Origin: JAAYDI01 sp052034005
GTDB taxonomy: Bacteria; Planctomycetota; Planctomycetia; Pirellulales; Pirellulaceae
DNA length: 47,121 bases
Reading direction: 5' to 3'
Assembly: GCA_052034005.1 (NCBI GenBank)
Contig: JBPOJB010000036.1
Span: 1 to 47,121 of the forward strand
Part shown: one piece after another, positions 8,043-16,263 of the stretch
How positions within the stretch are numbered: position 1 is the first letter of the stretch
Layout of the letters: each line of letters begins with the position of its first letter
Position numbers and translations under genes: made by a program
Notes under the pieces: generated by a model
Told to the model about the DNA's origin: nothing
Seen by the model: the letters and a program-made list of their open reading frames with translations, nothing else
Database searches by the model: none

Positions 8043-8954
8043 TTAGATGCGGCTGCTGAGGGGGCCGTAGCTCTTCTGCTTGCGGATGCCCCTGATGCGA
8101 ATGCTGTTGTCGGGCAAGACATCCAGGATGGCGTACCCACTGTTCTCCTCCCCGCTCCCTTCCACCATCGCCCTCAGGGTGCAGTAAGGAAGACCTTCAA
8201 TTTCCTGGAAGCCCCCCTGGTGATCGTGTCCCTGTAGGACCACCAGCACCTTGCCGGACTCCTCCAGCACCTTGCGGACCTCGGGTGCATTCTTGATTCC
8301 CAACGGCGGTTCCACGTCGAGCCGCTGGTGGACAAACACAACGGTCTTGTGGGTCGTCTGCTTGAGGTCCGCCCGCAGCCATGCGACTTCGGCGGCGGGG
8401 ATGTTGGAATCCGTCCACTCGAAGTTCTGTCGGCCATAGGGCTGGCCGTCGCTGCGGAAGCACGCGTCGAGTACTACAAAGTGGACACCGTTCGTGTCAA
8501 AGGAATAGTAGGAAGCCTTCTGGCCGACGATTTCCAGAAACTCCGGCTTGGTCAGAGCGGACACGCAGTGGTTCCCCAGCACAAAGTGGTACTGTCCGGG
8601 GATGGCGGTGAAATCTCTGGCGATCCGCCGCAAATAGTCCTTCTCCACGTCCAGAGAATCTGCTGAGTCGATGAGGTCGCCCAGTTCGACAACGAGATCC
8701 ACCTTCTCCTCCGCGAACCGTTTGGTCGCCTCTGCGAGTTTCTCCAATGACTCCCGGTAAGAGCGGGTTCCTACCGGTGGCTTGTCGGCGTAGTGCAGAT
8801 CAGTGACCAGTCCGATTCGTACCTGGGGCGTATCGTCTCCTGCCTTCACCTTGGCAGACAGAAATGCAGCGTTGGCGATAACCGCCGATCCGGCCAAGGA
8901 TGCCGTGCCTTGGCGGATGAAGGCACGCCGAGTGAAGAGGTGATTGCTGTCCAT
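8043..8954 (-). CDS. Tat-exported calcineurin-like metallophosphoesterase
   Basis: A 303-residue protein with a twin-arginine leader (TRRAFIRQG, then a hydrophobic stretch to about residue 37) that should be exported folded. All five metal-binding blocks of the calcineurin-like phosphoesterase family are present in order: DLH (D52, H54), GDLID, GNHC, a VHQR histidine and GHDHQGG. The family hydrolyses phosphomonoesters or diesters with a di-metal centre; here a periplasmic or surface phosphatase is expected, substrate unknown. GGAG lies 9 bases before the start. The gene stands alone; the first half of its upstream region is occupied by the 398-base repeat. Confidence 0.9.
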   Translation of the reverse strand: MDSNHLFTRRAFIRQGTASLAGSAVIANAAFLSAKVKAGDDTPQVRIGLVTDLHYADKPPVGTRSYRESLEKLAEATKRFAEEKVDLVVELGDLIDSADSLDVEKDYLRRIARDFTAIPGQYHFVLGNHCVSALTKPEFLEIVGQKASYYSFDTNGVHFVVLDACFRSDGQPYGRQNFEWTDSNIPAAEVAWLRADLKQTTHKTVVFVHQRLDVEPPLGIKNAPEVRKVLEESGKVLVVLQGHDHQGGFQEIEGLPYCTLRAMVEGSGEENSGYAILDVLPDNSIRIRGIRKQKSYGPLSSRI

Positions 8955-8986
8955 GTCAGTTACTCCAATTCAGTTTTCAGCCGGAG

Positions 8987-9384
8987 TGGCGACGTGAAAG
9001 AACCAAGGTGTTTTAACGGTTAACGTTTGTCGCTGGTGTTCCGCGCCCCATCTTACCTGCTTTGCGCCTGCTCTGGCCTCCTACGACTTGTGCCGTGCCC
9101 AGCGGCGACACGAAGATGGTCTCGTGCGTCCCGAAGGGACACCTCTATCACAGCCCAGGGCGCAGGCCCGGCGAGCCGTGCGAGCCGGGCCGCAGCCCTG
9201 GGTTGCGTACACCCACCGGACCCGAGTCCCAACGGGACGGTACTAATCCCACGCGTATTCGTGCGTCCCTATCCCGTCGGTACGGCCACACGGGCCGGCT
9301 CATCGACGTCCAGAAACGATCACCGATGGAACAAATCTTCCCAAAACAGGACAGGCGAAGTTTTCCCCGGTTTTCACCACTCCG
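8987..9384. repeat. 398-bp interspersed repeat, copy A
   Basis: This stretch pairs base for base with 11388-11785 at a fixed offset of 2401, with no net insertion or deletion and roughly 89 percent identity by hand count (about 42 mismatches). It contains a nested palindrome: an outer CGTCCCG...CGGGACG pair, an inner CCAGGGC...GCCCTGG pair and a core GCCCGGC...GCCGGGC around 9155-9200. Reading frames across it are spurious. The rest of the gap to 9502 is the 3' flank of the GH10 gene, without further features. Confidence 0.9.
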
Positions 9385-9502
9385 CCCGGTAGCGATCCGC
9401 TCCCGAAACGGCTGCCAGCCCGCCGCCCACATGGTTCAAGTTGCCCTTGTTCTCTCTTGGAATGGAAAGGTGGGCAACCCCTCGGCTGAGATCACAGCTT
9501 TG

Positions 9503-11212
9503 TCAGGGCAGCGAAACCGTCAGCTCGTTGGCCTTTCCCTTTTCCAGGTGGAACTGCTTTTCGATTGTCTTGCCTGGAGCGGCGTCGACGACGACCTTGT
9601 AAGTCCCCAGGAACCCGCGAAAGCCGAATCGCCCTCCGCCATCGGTTGTACCCGACGCCCTGGTTTTCCACTCGTCGTGGATCAGCCGCTTGAGTTGCTC
9701 GTAGACCGGCTTGGGCGATAGATCCTCGCGCAGCATCCCGCCACCTGGAATGAACGAGCCCCGGTCGCCCAAGTCCCACCATGTAATGGCTCGCACAGCA
9801 GGATGGGCGAAACAGGCCCGGTAGAACTTCACCGCATACTCCGCTTGTGCCGCCTCGTCCCAAGTGCCTTGCCGGTGGGAGCCGGTGATCTTCTGCCCGG
9901 AGCCCGCCGGCTCGAACTCGGTGATGTGAAGCTCCTTGCCAAGCGTGGCGTAGTGATCGAGAACCTGCTGCACCCGATCCAGCGGAAACCGCATCGTCCG
10001 GGGCTCATGGGCCTGGATGCCAATTCCGTCGAAGGGGACGCTGTTCTGTTTGGCCTCCGCGACCAGCTTGAAGAAAGCCGGGCCACCATCAGGCAGGACA
10101 TGATAGTCGTTGACGATCAGGAACGCGTTGGGATCGGCCTGCCGAGCCCAGCGGTAGGGATCGTCGATCTTGAGGCCGGGCAGGTGCGAAGGCTCGTTGA
10201 CCACTTCCCAGAACTCGATCCGCCCTTGGTAGCGATGCATGATCTCCTCGACCCGCTGCCGCTGGACCTCGGGGGACGGTTGGCCTTGAGACCACACGGG
10301 AATGCCCGCCTCATCGGCCCAGAGCAACGGATGTCCCTTCATCCGAATCCCGTGTTCCCGGCACCAAACGACGACCTTATCGGTGTACTCATAGTTCGGC
10401 TGCCCCCGCTCCTGTTCATACCATCGCCAGTAGAAACCCACCGTGGCGTAATTCAGCAGTTCCTCGAAGCGTTGCTTGTACGCGGCGTTCTGGGCCTCAG
10501 AGCGGTAGCGGTCGAAGCCGAAGATGTTGGCTCCGAAGAGGAAGTCGTGGCCCGTCTGCTCCACGGTCAGCCGAGCATTGGGCACGGGTCGGCCTTCCGC
10601 ATCGACCACTCGGATCTTGGCCTCGGCCTTACGGTTCTTTTCGATGGCCGGTTTGGTGGCGGCCACGACTTCTCGCTCTCGGGCTTCGGCGGCTTCCGCC
10701 ATCTCCTCGAGGCTGGGAAAGGTCGGATCAGTTGCCCCAGAGGTCGGAATGATTGTGATGCGGGCGAGATAGAGGTTTCGGTCTTCGTTGCCTATCAAGC
10801 CATCGTTCAGGAACGCAGCGGCGATTTCGTGGTCCCCGGTGGTCAGTTCCACTTGAAACGAGTAATCCCTGGCCTCGACTTGATCCACGTTCACCGTCTT
10901 GACCGCCCGACCGTCCACCAGCAAGGCCATTTCCGGCCAGACACCACCTGCCGGGCTGCCCCAGGCACGCACGACGACGCCATACTCGCCGCCCGTGGCA
11001 ATGCGAACTGGCTGTCCGACGTGGCCGTTGCTCCACAGGTTCCACCCGCCGCCCGATGCGGGCCCGCCCTCCGTTCGGATCGCCGCCTTCTCAGCGGGGA
11101 TCACGACATCGGCCTGCGCTGCACTCCACGAGAGCACCGCAATGGGCAACGCCAAGATGACGGCCACGCCCTTGATGTTCGCTGTGAGGTCTCGCCAACT
11201 TTCTCTTGTCAT
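9503..11212 (-). CDS. Secreted GH10 endo-1,4-beta-xylanase with N-terminal carbohydrate-binding-like domain
   Basis: A 569-residue exported enzyme. Signal peptide about 1-34; xylan-binding-type beta-sandwich about 40-156 (VGQPVRIATGGEYGVVVRAWG...LYLARITI); linker helix; a small VVDAEGRPVPNARLTVEQTG beta domain at about 198-220; GH10 barrel about 222-512. The GH10 signatures are clear: HPLLW at 294-298, acid/base E340 in WEVVNEP, nucleophile E432 in LHITEFE, and ITWWDLGD at 477-483. A short carboxypeptidase-regulatory-like tail (about 520-569) follows. It hydrolyses internal beta-1,4 xylan linkages outside the cytoplasm. The gene follows a 40-residue basic ORF after 7 bases, and the unit lies between the two 398-base repeats. 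Confidence 0.93.
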   Translation of the reverse strand: MTRESWRDLTANIKGVAVILALPIAVLSWSAAQADVVIPAEKAAIRTEGGPASGGGWNLWSNGHVGQPVRIATGGEYGVVVRAWGSPAGGVWPEMALLVDGRAVKTVNVDQVEARDYSFQVELTTGDHEIAAAFLNDGLIGNEDRNLYLARITIIPTSGATDPTFPSLEEMAEAAEAREREVVAATKPAIEKNRKAEAKIRVVDAEGRPVPNARLTVEQTGHDFLFGANIFGFDRYRSEAQNAAYKQRFEELLNYATVGFYWRWYEQERGQPNYEYTDKVVVWCREHGIRMKGHPLLWADEAGIPVWSQGQPSPEVQRQRVEEIMHRYQGRIEFWEVVNEPSHLPGLKIDDPYRWARQADPNAFLIVNDYHVLPDGGPAFFKLVAEAKQNSVPFDGIGIQAHEPRTMRFPLDRVQQVLDHYATLGKELHITEFEPAGSGQKITGSHRQGTWDEAAQAEYAVKFYRACFAHPAVRAITWWDLGDRGSFIPGGGMLREDLSPKPVYEQLKRLIHDEWKTRASGTTDGGGRFGFRGFLGTYKVVVDAAPGKTIEKQFHLEKGKANELTVSLP

Positions 11213-11219
11213 TGTGGGC

Positions 11220-11342
11220 TCACTTCTTCTTCTTGCCGATCTTTGTCACGACCCGGGCCTTTTCCATCTTCTTCCGCAAGTGGGCGAACTTCGTCGCCGG
11301 TTTGCGAGCCGTTCGTCGTCCTTTCCCTGTCATCTCACTCAT
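11220..11342 (-). CDS. Small lysine/arginine-rich protein upstream of xylanase
   Basis: A 40-residue ORF starting at ATG 11342 and ending at TGA 11222-11220, seven bases before the xylanase start on the same strand. It is strongly basic: it begins MSEMTGKGRRTARKPATKFA and ends in IGKKKK, with about 16 Lys/Arg residues, a short amphipathic HLRKKMEKAR helix and no hydrophobic segment. A weak GAAGGG lies directly before the start. Position and a clean in-frame stop just upstream of the xylanase start favour a real leader gene, and its AAGAAG end may supply the xylanase ribosome site. I do not recognise a family; it could also be chance coding in an untranslated leader. Confidence 0.4.
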   Translation of the reverse strand: MSEMTGKGRRTARKPATKFAHLRKKMEKARVVTKIGKKKK

Positions 11343-11387
11343 CCCTTCGTCGAGGCCTCCGCTTCAGGCCTCGAGGCCCCAAGAGGT

Positions 11388-11785
11388 TGGCGACGTGTAA
11401 GAATCAAGGTGTTTTAACGGTTAACGTATGCCGCTGGTGTTCCGCGCCCCATCTTACCTGCTGTGCGCCTGCTATGGCTCTCTACGACTTGTACCGTGCC
11501 CAGCGGCGACACGAAGGCGGTCTCTTCCGTCCCGAAGGGACAACTGTATCATAGCCCAGGGCGAAGGCCCGGCGAGCCGTGCGAGCCGGGCCGCAGCCCT
11601 GGGTCGCGTCCACCCACCAGACCCGAGTCTCAACGGGACGGACCTAATCCCAGGCGTAGTCACCCGCCCCTATCCCGCCGGTACGGACATACGGGCTTGC
11701 TCATCGACGTCCAGAAACGATCACCAATGGAACAAATCTCCCCAAAGCTGGACAGACGAAGTGTTCCCCGATTTTCACCACTCCG
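11388..11785. repeat. 398-bp interspersed repeat, copy B
   Basis: Direct-orientation partner of 8987-9384. The palindromic core (CCCAGGGC...GCAGCCCTGGG around 11557-11604, with the outer CGTCCCG...CGGGACGG pair) is almost unchanged between copies, while mismatches cluster outside it. Copy B ends 84 bases before the ceramidase-like pseudogene. Together with copy A it brackets the xylanase and the small basic ORF. No transposase is visible in or next to it. Confidence 0.9.
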
Positions 11786-11869
11786 GTTGTCGTGGCAAAA
11801 TCGGAGGGATCCCAGATTCCAGAAACCCGAACCGAAACTGGCACGTTAAGAATCTTGGAGGAAACGCGA

Positions 11870-12989
11870 TGCACTTGAATCGAACCGTCTTGACGTTGCT
11901 CGTCCTCTCGCTGCTCCTGTATGGCGCGGCCCCGATCATCGCCGCGTCGCCCGCCGCGGAGGCGGGCAAGGAGGTTCTTCGAGCCGGCGCGGCCACCAGC
12001 AACATCACGCCCTGGTTGGGCGAGGCAATCGTGGGCAACTGGGACACGCCGCCGGCCAGGCACATCCACGACGAATTGCACGCGCGCTGCCTTGCGCTCG
12101 ACGACGGTGTCACGCAGATCGCCATCGTGCTGGTCGATAGCGTCGGCATCCCGCGTGAAGTCTTCGACGAAGCCAAGCGGCAGATCCACGAACACACGGG
12201 CCTGCCGGCGGAACACGTTCTCACGGCCGCCACGCACACCCATTCGGCAACCAGCTCCGGGTGGAGCAACTCGCTGGCCCCGGACATGGATTTCAGCGAC
12301 TATCAGAAGTTCGTGGCGCGTCGGATTTCCGACGGCGTACGGCGCGCGTTCAATAACCTCGAGCCCGCGCGCGTCGGCTGGGGCACGGCCGAGGAGCCCC
12401 GCCAGGTGACGAACCGCCGCCGGTTCGCGAAGCCCGGCATGCCGATGCCCAACCCCTTCGGCGGGCAGGACCAGGTGCACGGGTGCGCCGTCCTGCAAGA
12501 TCTGGTCGAGCCTGCCGGGCCGGTCGATCCCCAGATCGTGTTCCTCTCGGTCCAGGCGGTCGACGGCCGGCCGATCGCCCTGCTGGCCAACTATTGCTCC
12601 ATGCGAAAGAGATGCTGGCCGATCCCCAGCGGACCGACAGGTTCCCTCACGAGCGAGAGTACGCCTACCGAATCACAAAGCAGCAGGAGGCCCCAGCGAC
12701 CATCAAGGTGATCGTCCAGGCAGTGCGCATCGGGCATTTGGGTATCGCCACCAGCCCCTTCGAGATGTTCGCGGAGACGGGGCTGGAGATCAAAGCCAAG
12801 AGCCCGTTGAAACCGACGTGTACGATCGAGCTGGCCAACGGCTGTTACGGCTACCTGCCTACGCCCGAGCAGCACAAGCTGGGCGGCTACGAGACCTGGT
12901 TGGGCACGAACAAAGTGGAGATCGAGGCCTCGACCAGACTCACCGCCGCGCTGCTGGAGATGCTCGGCGAGTTGGAGCGAGTCAAGTGA
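11870..12989 (+). pseudogene. Neutral/alkaline ceramidase-like protein, internally deleted and frameshifted
   Basis: The start ATG (11870, TTGGAGGAAACGC upstream) opens a signal peptide (about 1-26) and a good N-terminal neutral-ceramidase domain: RAGAATSNITPWLG, then AATHTHSATSSGW and FLSVQAVDGRPIALLANY. At about 12590-12605 the frame breaks: the next matching residues, AKEMLADP, are in the following frame and continue through ATSPFEMFAETGLEIKAKSP, ELANGCYGYLPTPEQH and GGYETWLGTN to TGA 12989. In intact relatives a long segment holding the catalytic serine region lies between these blocks, so a large piece is missing in addition to the frameshift. About 370 residues remain where roughly 450-480 are usual. 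It is almost certainly non-functional. Confidence 0.85.
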
Positions 12990-13022
12990 ATCGGCTGCCC
13001 CTCGGTCTCCGGCTGCCCCGAG

Positions 13023-13052
13023 ACGATCACCAATGGAACGAGTCTTTCCAAA
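13023..13052. repeat. Fragment of the 398-bp repeat family
   Basis: The 17 bases ACGATCACCAATGGAAC (13023-13039) match copy B exactly, and the next bases (GAGTCTTTCCAAATC) match with a few changes. In copies A and B this word lies about 60 bases from the right end. It is a third, truncated trace of the family, between the pseudogene and the CBS gene. Confidence 0.6.
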
Positions 13053-13982
13053 TCACCACGTCTCGGAGAGGAGTGTTCGGCTTTCGGGACGATCGTAGAG
13101 GCCGGCCGCGACGCGCTCGAGCACCTGCATCATGCATTGGCACGACAGCAGAATGTCGGTCGTCGTGAGCACACCGACCAGCGCACCGTCGTGAACGACA
13201 GGCAGGCAGGAGATGCTCCTTTGCAGCATGAGTGTGATGGCGGGACCGATCGCCAGCTCGGGCGTGACGGTCACGGGTGCCGCGGTCATGATATCGCGCA
13301 CCAGTGCACCGGTCCGCTGCTTGATGTCCCGGTCGCTGAGGATGCCCAGCAGGCGGCCGTCGCTGCCGCAGATCAGCAGGTGCCGGATGTGCTTGTCGTT
13401 CATGATGGCGACCGCCTCGGCGACCGGCACATTGGGGCGGACCACCGACAGCCGTTTGGACATCAGGTGCTGGACCTGCGTGTCCAGCTGGTTACCGCTC
13501 TCCAGACCGCGCCCCAGGATCTGGCGGATCTGCCAGCGCTTCTCCATCAACTGGTCGTGCAGGCTGGGCTGCGTGAGCGGTGGGATGTTCGCGGCGTCGC
13601 CGCCCGGACTGTCAGCCGGCGCGTGGCGCCGACGGATTAGTTTCAGCGCGCTGAGGCCGCTGGCCAACGCGACCCCGAACACGAGGACCCCCAACGCTGC
13701 CACCAGGCCGGCGGGTAGCCGCTGCTGCTGCGGCGACAGATGGTCGGCGGCCGACGCGTGCCGTGCGAACCTGCCGTCATCAGCCAGTGCCGGCGGAATG
13801 CCCTCAGCGGCGTCGCGCGTTCCGTTAAATTGGGCAGCGACCATGTACACCCGGCTGACGCTCGCCGCAGCCGTCCAACAGGCGAGGCCAGCGCTGACCA
13901 CGACAATTCCCAGCAACAGGGCATACTCGGGAACTGTGCTCCCACGTCCGCCGAACACGAGATGGTACCAGTCGCGTCGCAC
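13053..13982 (-). CDS. Membrane-anchored protein with paired CBS domains
   Basis: A 309-residue protein starting at GTG 13982 (GAGG 8 bases upstream). The N-terminus (GSTVPEYALLLGIVVVSAGLA) looks like a Flp/TadE-type membrane segment, followed by a second hydrophobic helix at about residues 91-113. A helical linker leads to two CBS motifs: about 170-225 (HLMSKRLSVVRPNVPVAEAV...GILSDRDI) and about 230-290 (DIMTAAPVTVTPEL...GVLTTTDIL). CBS pairs usually bind adenosine nucleotides and regulate a partner. No effector domain is present, so it may act on another membrane protein. It sits 232 bases downstream of the RuBisCO-like operon but has its own putative promoter. Confidence 0.85.
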   Translation of the reverse strand: MRRDWYHLVFGGRGSTVPEYALLLGIVVVSAGLACWTAAASVSRVYMVAAQFNGTRDAAEGIPPALADDGRFARHASAADHLSPQQQRLPAGLVAALGVLVFGVALASGLSALKLIRRRHAPADSPGGDAANIPPLTQPSLHDQLMEKRWQIRQILGRGLESGNQLDTQVQHLMSKRLSVVRPNVPVAEAVAIMNDKHIRHLLICGSDGRLLGILSDRDIKQRTGALVRDIMTAAPVTVTPELAIGPAITLMLQRSISCLPVVHDGALVGVLTTTDILLSCQCMMQVLERVAAGLYDRPESRTLLSETW

Positions 13983-14083
13983 CGAAAGTCCTCGCCGTCA
14001 TGAATGCTCCGCCTCGGCGCGCCGAACCGCTGCCGGCACGAGGCCGGCGACGCGCGCAATCCAACCACGGGCGACTCAGCAAA

Positions 14084-14111
14084 AAACTAGATTGAGCCTA
14101 CCGCCTGTCAA
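14084..14111 (-). promoter_or_regulatory. Putative promoter of the CBS gene
   Basis: Minus strand TTGACA (14111-14106) and TAGTTT (14089-14084) are 16 bases apart, about 100 bases before the CBS start. The -35 is perfect and the -10 weak. It suggests that the CBS gene is transcribed separately from the operon upstream. Confidence 0.35.
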
Positions 14112-14214
14112 CTCACCGCGGTGGCCTCCGGCCGCCTTTCACCGCCCGTACGACCCGCGCCGGCCGCTGTTTTCGGTACAGCCGGCGCCCGGTGCGCCCA
14201 GCCGAGCCGGCGGT

Positions 14215-15570
14215 TCAATGGTCATCGCATCCGGCAGCGCTGACCATCCCCAGCAGCGTTTGCGGGCTCTCGTACAGGATCGCGCGCGCCACTGAAATGG
14301 CATCGTCGCGGGTGTATTGTCCCTGCCACACCTTCTGGGCCAGTACCTGCGCCAGCAGGTGGCGGACGATCCGCAGCTTGGCGTAAACCCATTCCAGGCA
14401 GTACGCGTCGGAGAAGAACCCCACTTGCTTGCAGGCGGGGAGCATATCCAGCCGCTCACGCATGACCGCCTCGATCGCCGCCGGGAAGAAGTTGTGCCAC
14501 CAGTAGCCGGCCAGGCTCAGGTTGGGCAGTCCGCGCGCCAGCGTGCAGAGCGCCTGATTGGCGTGTCGGCTGGCCAGGAAGCACTGGAACTGCACCCCCG
14601 GGTGGCTGCCGATCATCTGGGCCAACTGCGCGATCGTCTGCTGTGAGAGCCGGCTGCACGTCTCGAACGGCAGCGGCTCGGCGCCCAAGCTGAACTGAAA
14701 CACGAGGCGCTCGCTGCGGCGTTCCAGCGCCGTCAGGAACGCTTCGTGGATATACGAAGCGTAGATGTCGCGCTCGGCCGGCCCGGCGACGCTGCGCCGT
14801 GCCAGGGCGGCGGCCATCTCCGCATCGCTCACCTGCTGGTAGTGAATGTCGGTGGACAAGTGGGTCGCCGTGGCCAGAACCTGGTCATACGGAATATGCG
14901 CGACATAGTGCTGCATCGCATCGTGCAGGTCCTGCAGCGTACGGATCACGCGTTCGGTATCCGGCCGCGGCCCGGAGCCGATCGGGGCGGGGCTCTCCGG
15001 GGCCCGGCCCCAGCACCGCTCCAGCTCGTACAATGCCGTGTCATACTCCTGCCACTGGCAGCGCGTAAAGAAGGCCCACTCGAGCGCATACTGCAGACGC
15101 TGGTCGTCACAGCCGTCTTCGCGCCGCGCCAGTTCGGTGCCGGTGCGGCGGATGCACAGGCGGTCCAGCAGCGCATGGTGCCACGCACGATCGTCCGCCC
15201 GCTCGCGGATCCGATCATCCAGGCACCGCCAGTTCTCCGGCGTGATGGGGCCGGTCCACCCGTAGAGCTCCTCGACGATGATCCGGACGCCCCAGTACGA
15301 ACTGGTGTTACGGATCCGAGGCAGGTAAGGCAGGGACTCGACGATCCGCCCGTGCGCTTCGTCCAGGGTGGGCCAGCCGGGATACTGGGTCAGCCGGCTG
15401 CCGCTGGGACAGCCCGCCGCATACAGGTCGCTGATCACCATGTGGTACAGCAGCACGTCATGGAGGCCCCGCGCGCCCAGTTTTCCGCCGACCAGGTGCG
15501 TGTGGATATCCATGACCGGTACACTGGTCAGCGCCTCGGCGAGTTCCCCGACCAACTGAAGCTCATGCAT
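14215..15570 (-). CDS. Uronate-isomerase-like protein (divergent UxaC family)
   Basis: A 451-residue cytoplasmic protein with amidohydrolase-fold features of uronate isomerase: metal ligands H23 and H25 in VMDIHTHL, then the GYWWHNFFPAAIEAV, QVGFFSDAYCLEWVYAKLR and C-terminal helical segments in the usual order. Uronate isomerases interconvert aldohexuronates and ketohexuronates. This copy is divergent (SDA instead of the usual TDSRSF), so another acid sugar is plausible. The start MHELQ (15570, GGAGGAGACC upstream) is preferred over a longer frame that would run into the epimerase gene. It is the last gene of the seven-gene RuBisCO-like operon. Confidence 0.75.
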   Translation of the reverse strand: MHELQLVGELAEALTSVPVMDIHTHLVGGKLGARGLHDVLLYHMVISDLYAAGCPSGSRLTQYPGWPTLDEAHGRIVESLPYLPRIRNTSSYWGVRIIVEELYGWTGPITPENWRCLDDRIRERADDRAWHHALLDRLCIRRTGTELARREDGCDDQRLQYALEWAFFTRCQWQEYDTALYELERCWGRAPESPAPIGSGPRPDTERVIRTLQDLHDAMQHYVAHIPYDQVLATATHLSTDIHYQQVSDAEMAAALARRSVAGPAERDIYASYIHEAFLTALERRSERLVFQFSLGAEPLPFETCSRLSQQTIAQLAQMIGSHPGVQFQCFLASRHANQALCTLARGLPNLSLAGYWWHNFFPAAIEAVMRERLDMLPACKQVGFFSDAYCLEWVYAKLRIVRHLLAQVLAQKVWQGQYTRDDAISVARAILYESPQTLLGMVSAAGCDDH

Positions 15571-15593
15571 GGTCTCCTCCCTCCTCTGCAACG

Positions 15594-16235
15594 TCAGAGC
15601 GATGCCAGCCAGCGGCACAGCTCCGCCGGATCGGACTGGAACATCAGCGAACCGGGGACGATCCAGTCGGCACCGGCCGCGTGGATCCGCGGCACCGTCT
15701 CACGGCGAATCCCGCCATCCGCCTGGATTTCGGTGGCGTAGCCCCCGGCCTCGATCACGCGGCGAGCCTGTCGGATCCGCCCCTCCGCTGCCGGGTCCAG
15801 CCCGGCACCCTTGATCCCGACGGCGGTCCCGATCAGCACCACCAGGTCCAGGTCGGGCCACCAACCGTCGAGCAACTCGACCGGTTCGCTCAACTGCAGC
15901 GACACGCCCACCATCTTGCCGCGGTCCTTCACGGCGCGGACCAGCCGGGAGAAGTCCCGGACCGTATCGTAGCAGACGATGAACAGGTCCGCGCCGGCTT
16001 CCACGAACGGGTCGATCCACTGTTCCGGGTTCGTCGTCATCAGGTGGACTTCCAGCGGCAGCCGCGTGAGCGGGCGGAGCGCTTTGACCAGGTCGGGAAA
16101 GAACAGCAGCGTGGGCGTGTAGTGCCCGTCGGCCACGTCCAGGTGGAAACGCTGGCTGTAGGGCTCGGCCCACCGGATCGCCTGCGCGAGATTCGCCAGG
16201 TCGGCCGACCAGAGGGAGGTAGAGCACTTGAGCAT
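15594..16235 (-). CDS. Ribulose-phosphate 3-epimerase family protein
   Basis: A 213-residue TIM-barrel protein of the usual Rpe length. The expected catalytic and metal residues are visible: H31 and D33 in FHLDVADGHYTP, H64 in LEVHLM, an Asp in ADGGI, and the phosphate-binding PGSLMF near the end. Rpe interconverts ribulose 5-phosphate and xylulose 5-phosphate; paralogues act on allulose phosphate and other ketose phosphates. Its place in a specialised operon, and the unusual VCYDTVRD where many Rpe proteins carry a HAE-type motif, suggest a dedicated, perhaps altered, substrate. Spacing to both neighbours is short (about 25 bases). Confidence 0.85.
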   Translation of the reverse strand: MLKCSTSLWSADLANLAQAIRWAEPYSQRFHLDVADGHYTPTLLFFPDLVKALRPLTRLPLEVHLMTTNPEQWIDPFVEAGADLFIVCYDTVRDFSRLVRAVKDRGKMVGVSLQLSEPVELLDGWWPDLDLVVLIGTAVGIKGAGLDPAAEGRIRQARRVIEAGGYATEIQADGGIRRETVPRIHAAGADWIVPGSLMFQSDPAELCRWLASL

Positions 16236-16263
16236 CGGCAGGGCACTCCTTCACGGCATCGGG

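Noticed and set aside
9027..9721. Open frames across repeat copy A
   Set aside because: They read through the repeat and palindrome, have Arg/Ser/Pro-rich low-complexity translations, and similar frames appear in copy B only because the copies lack indels.
9803..11554. 583-codon plus-strand frame opposite the xylanase
   Set aside because: The minus strand has all GH10 motifs; the plus-strand translation has none and runs into repeat copy B.
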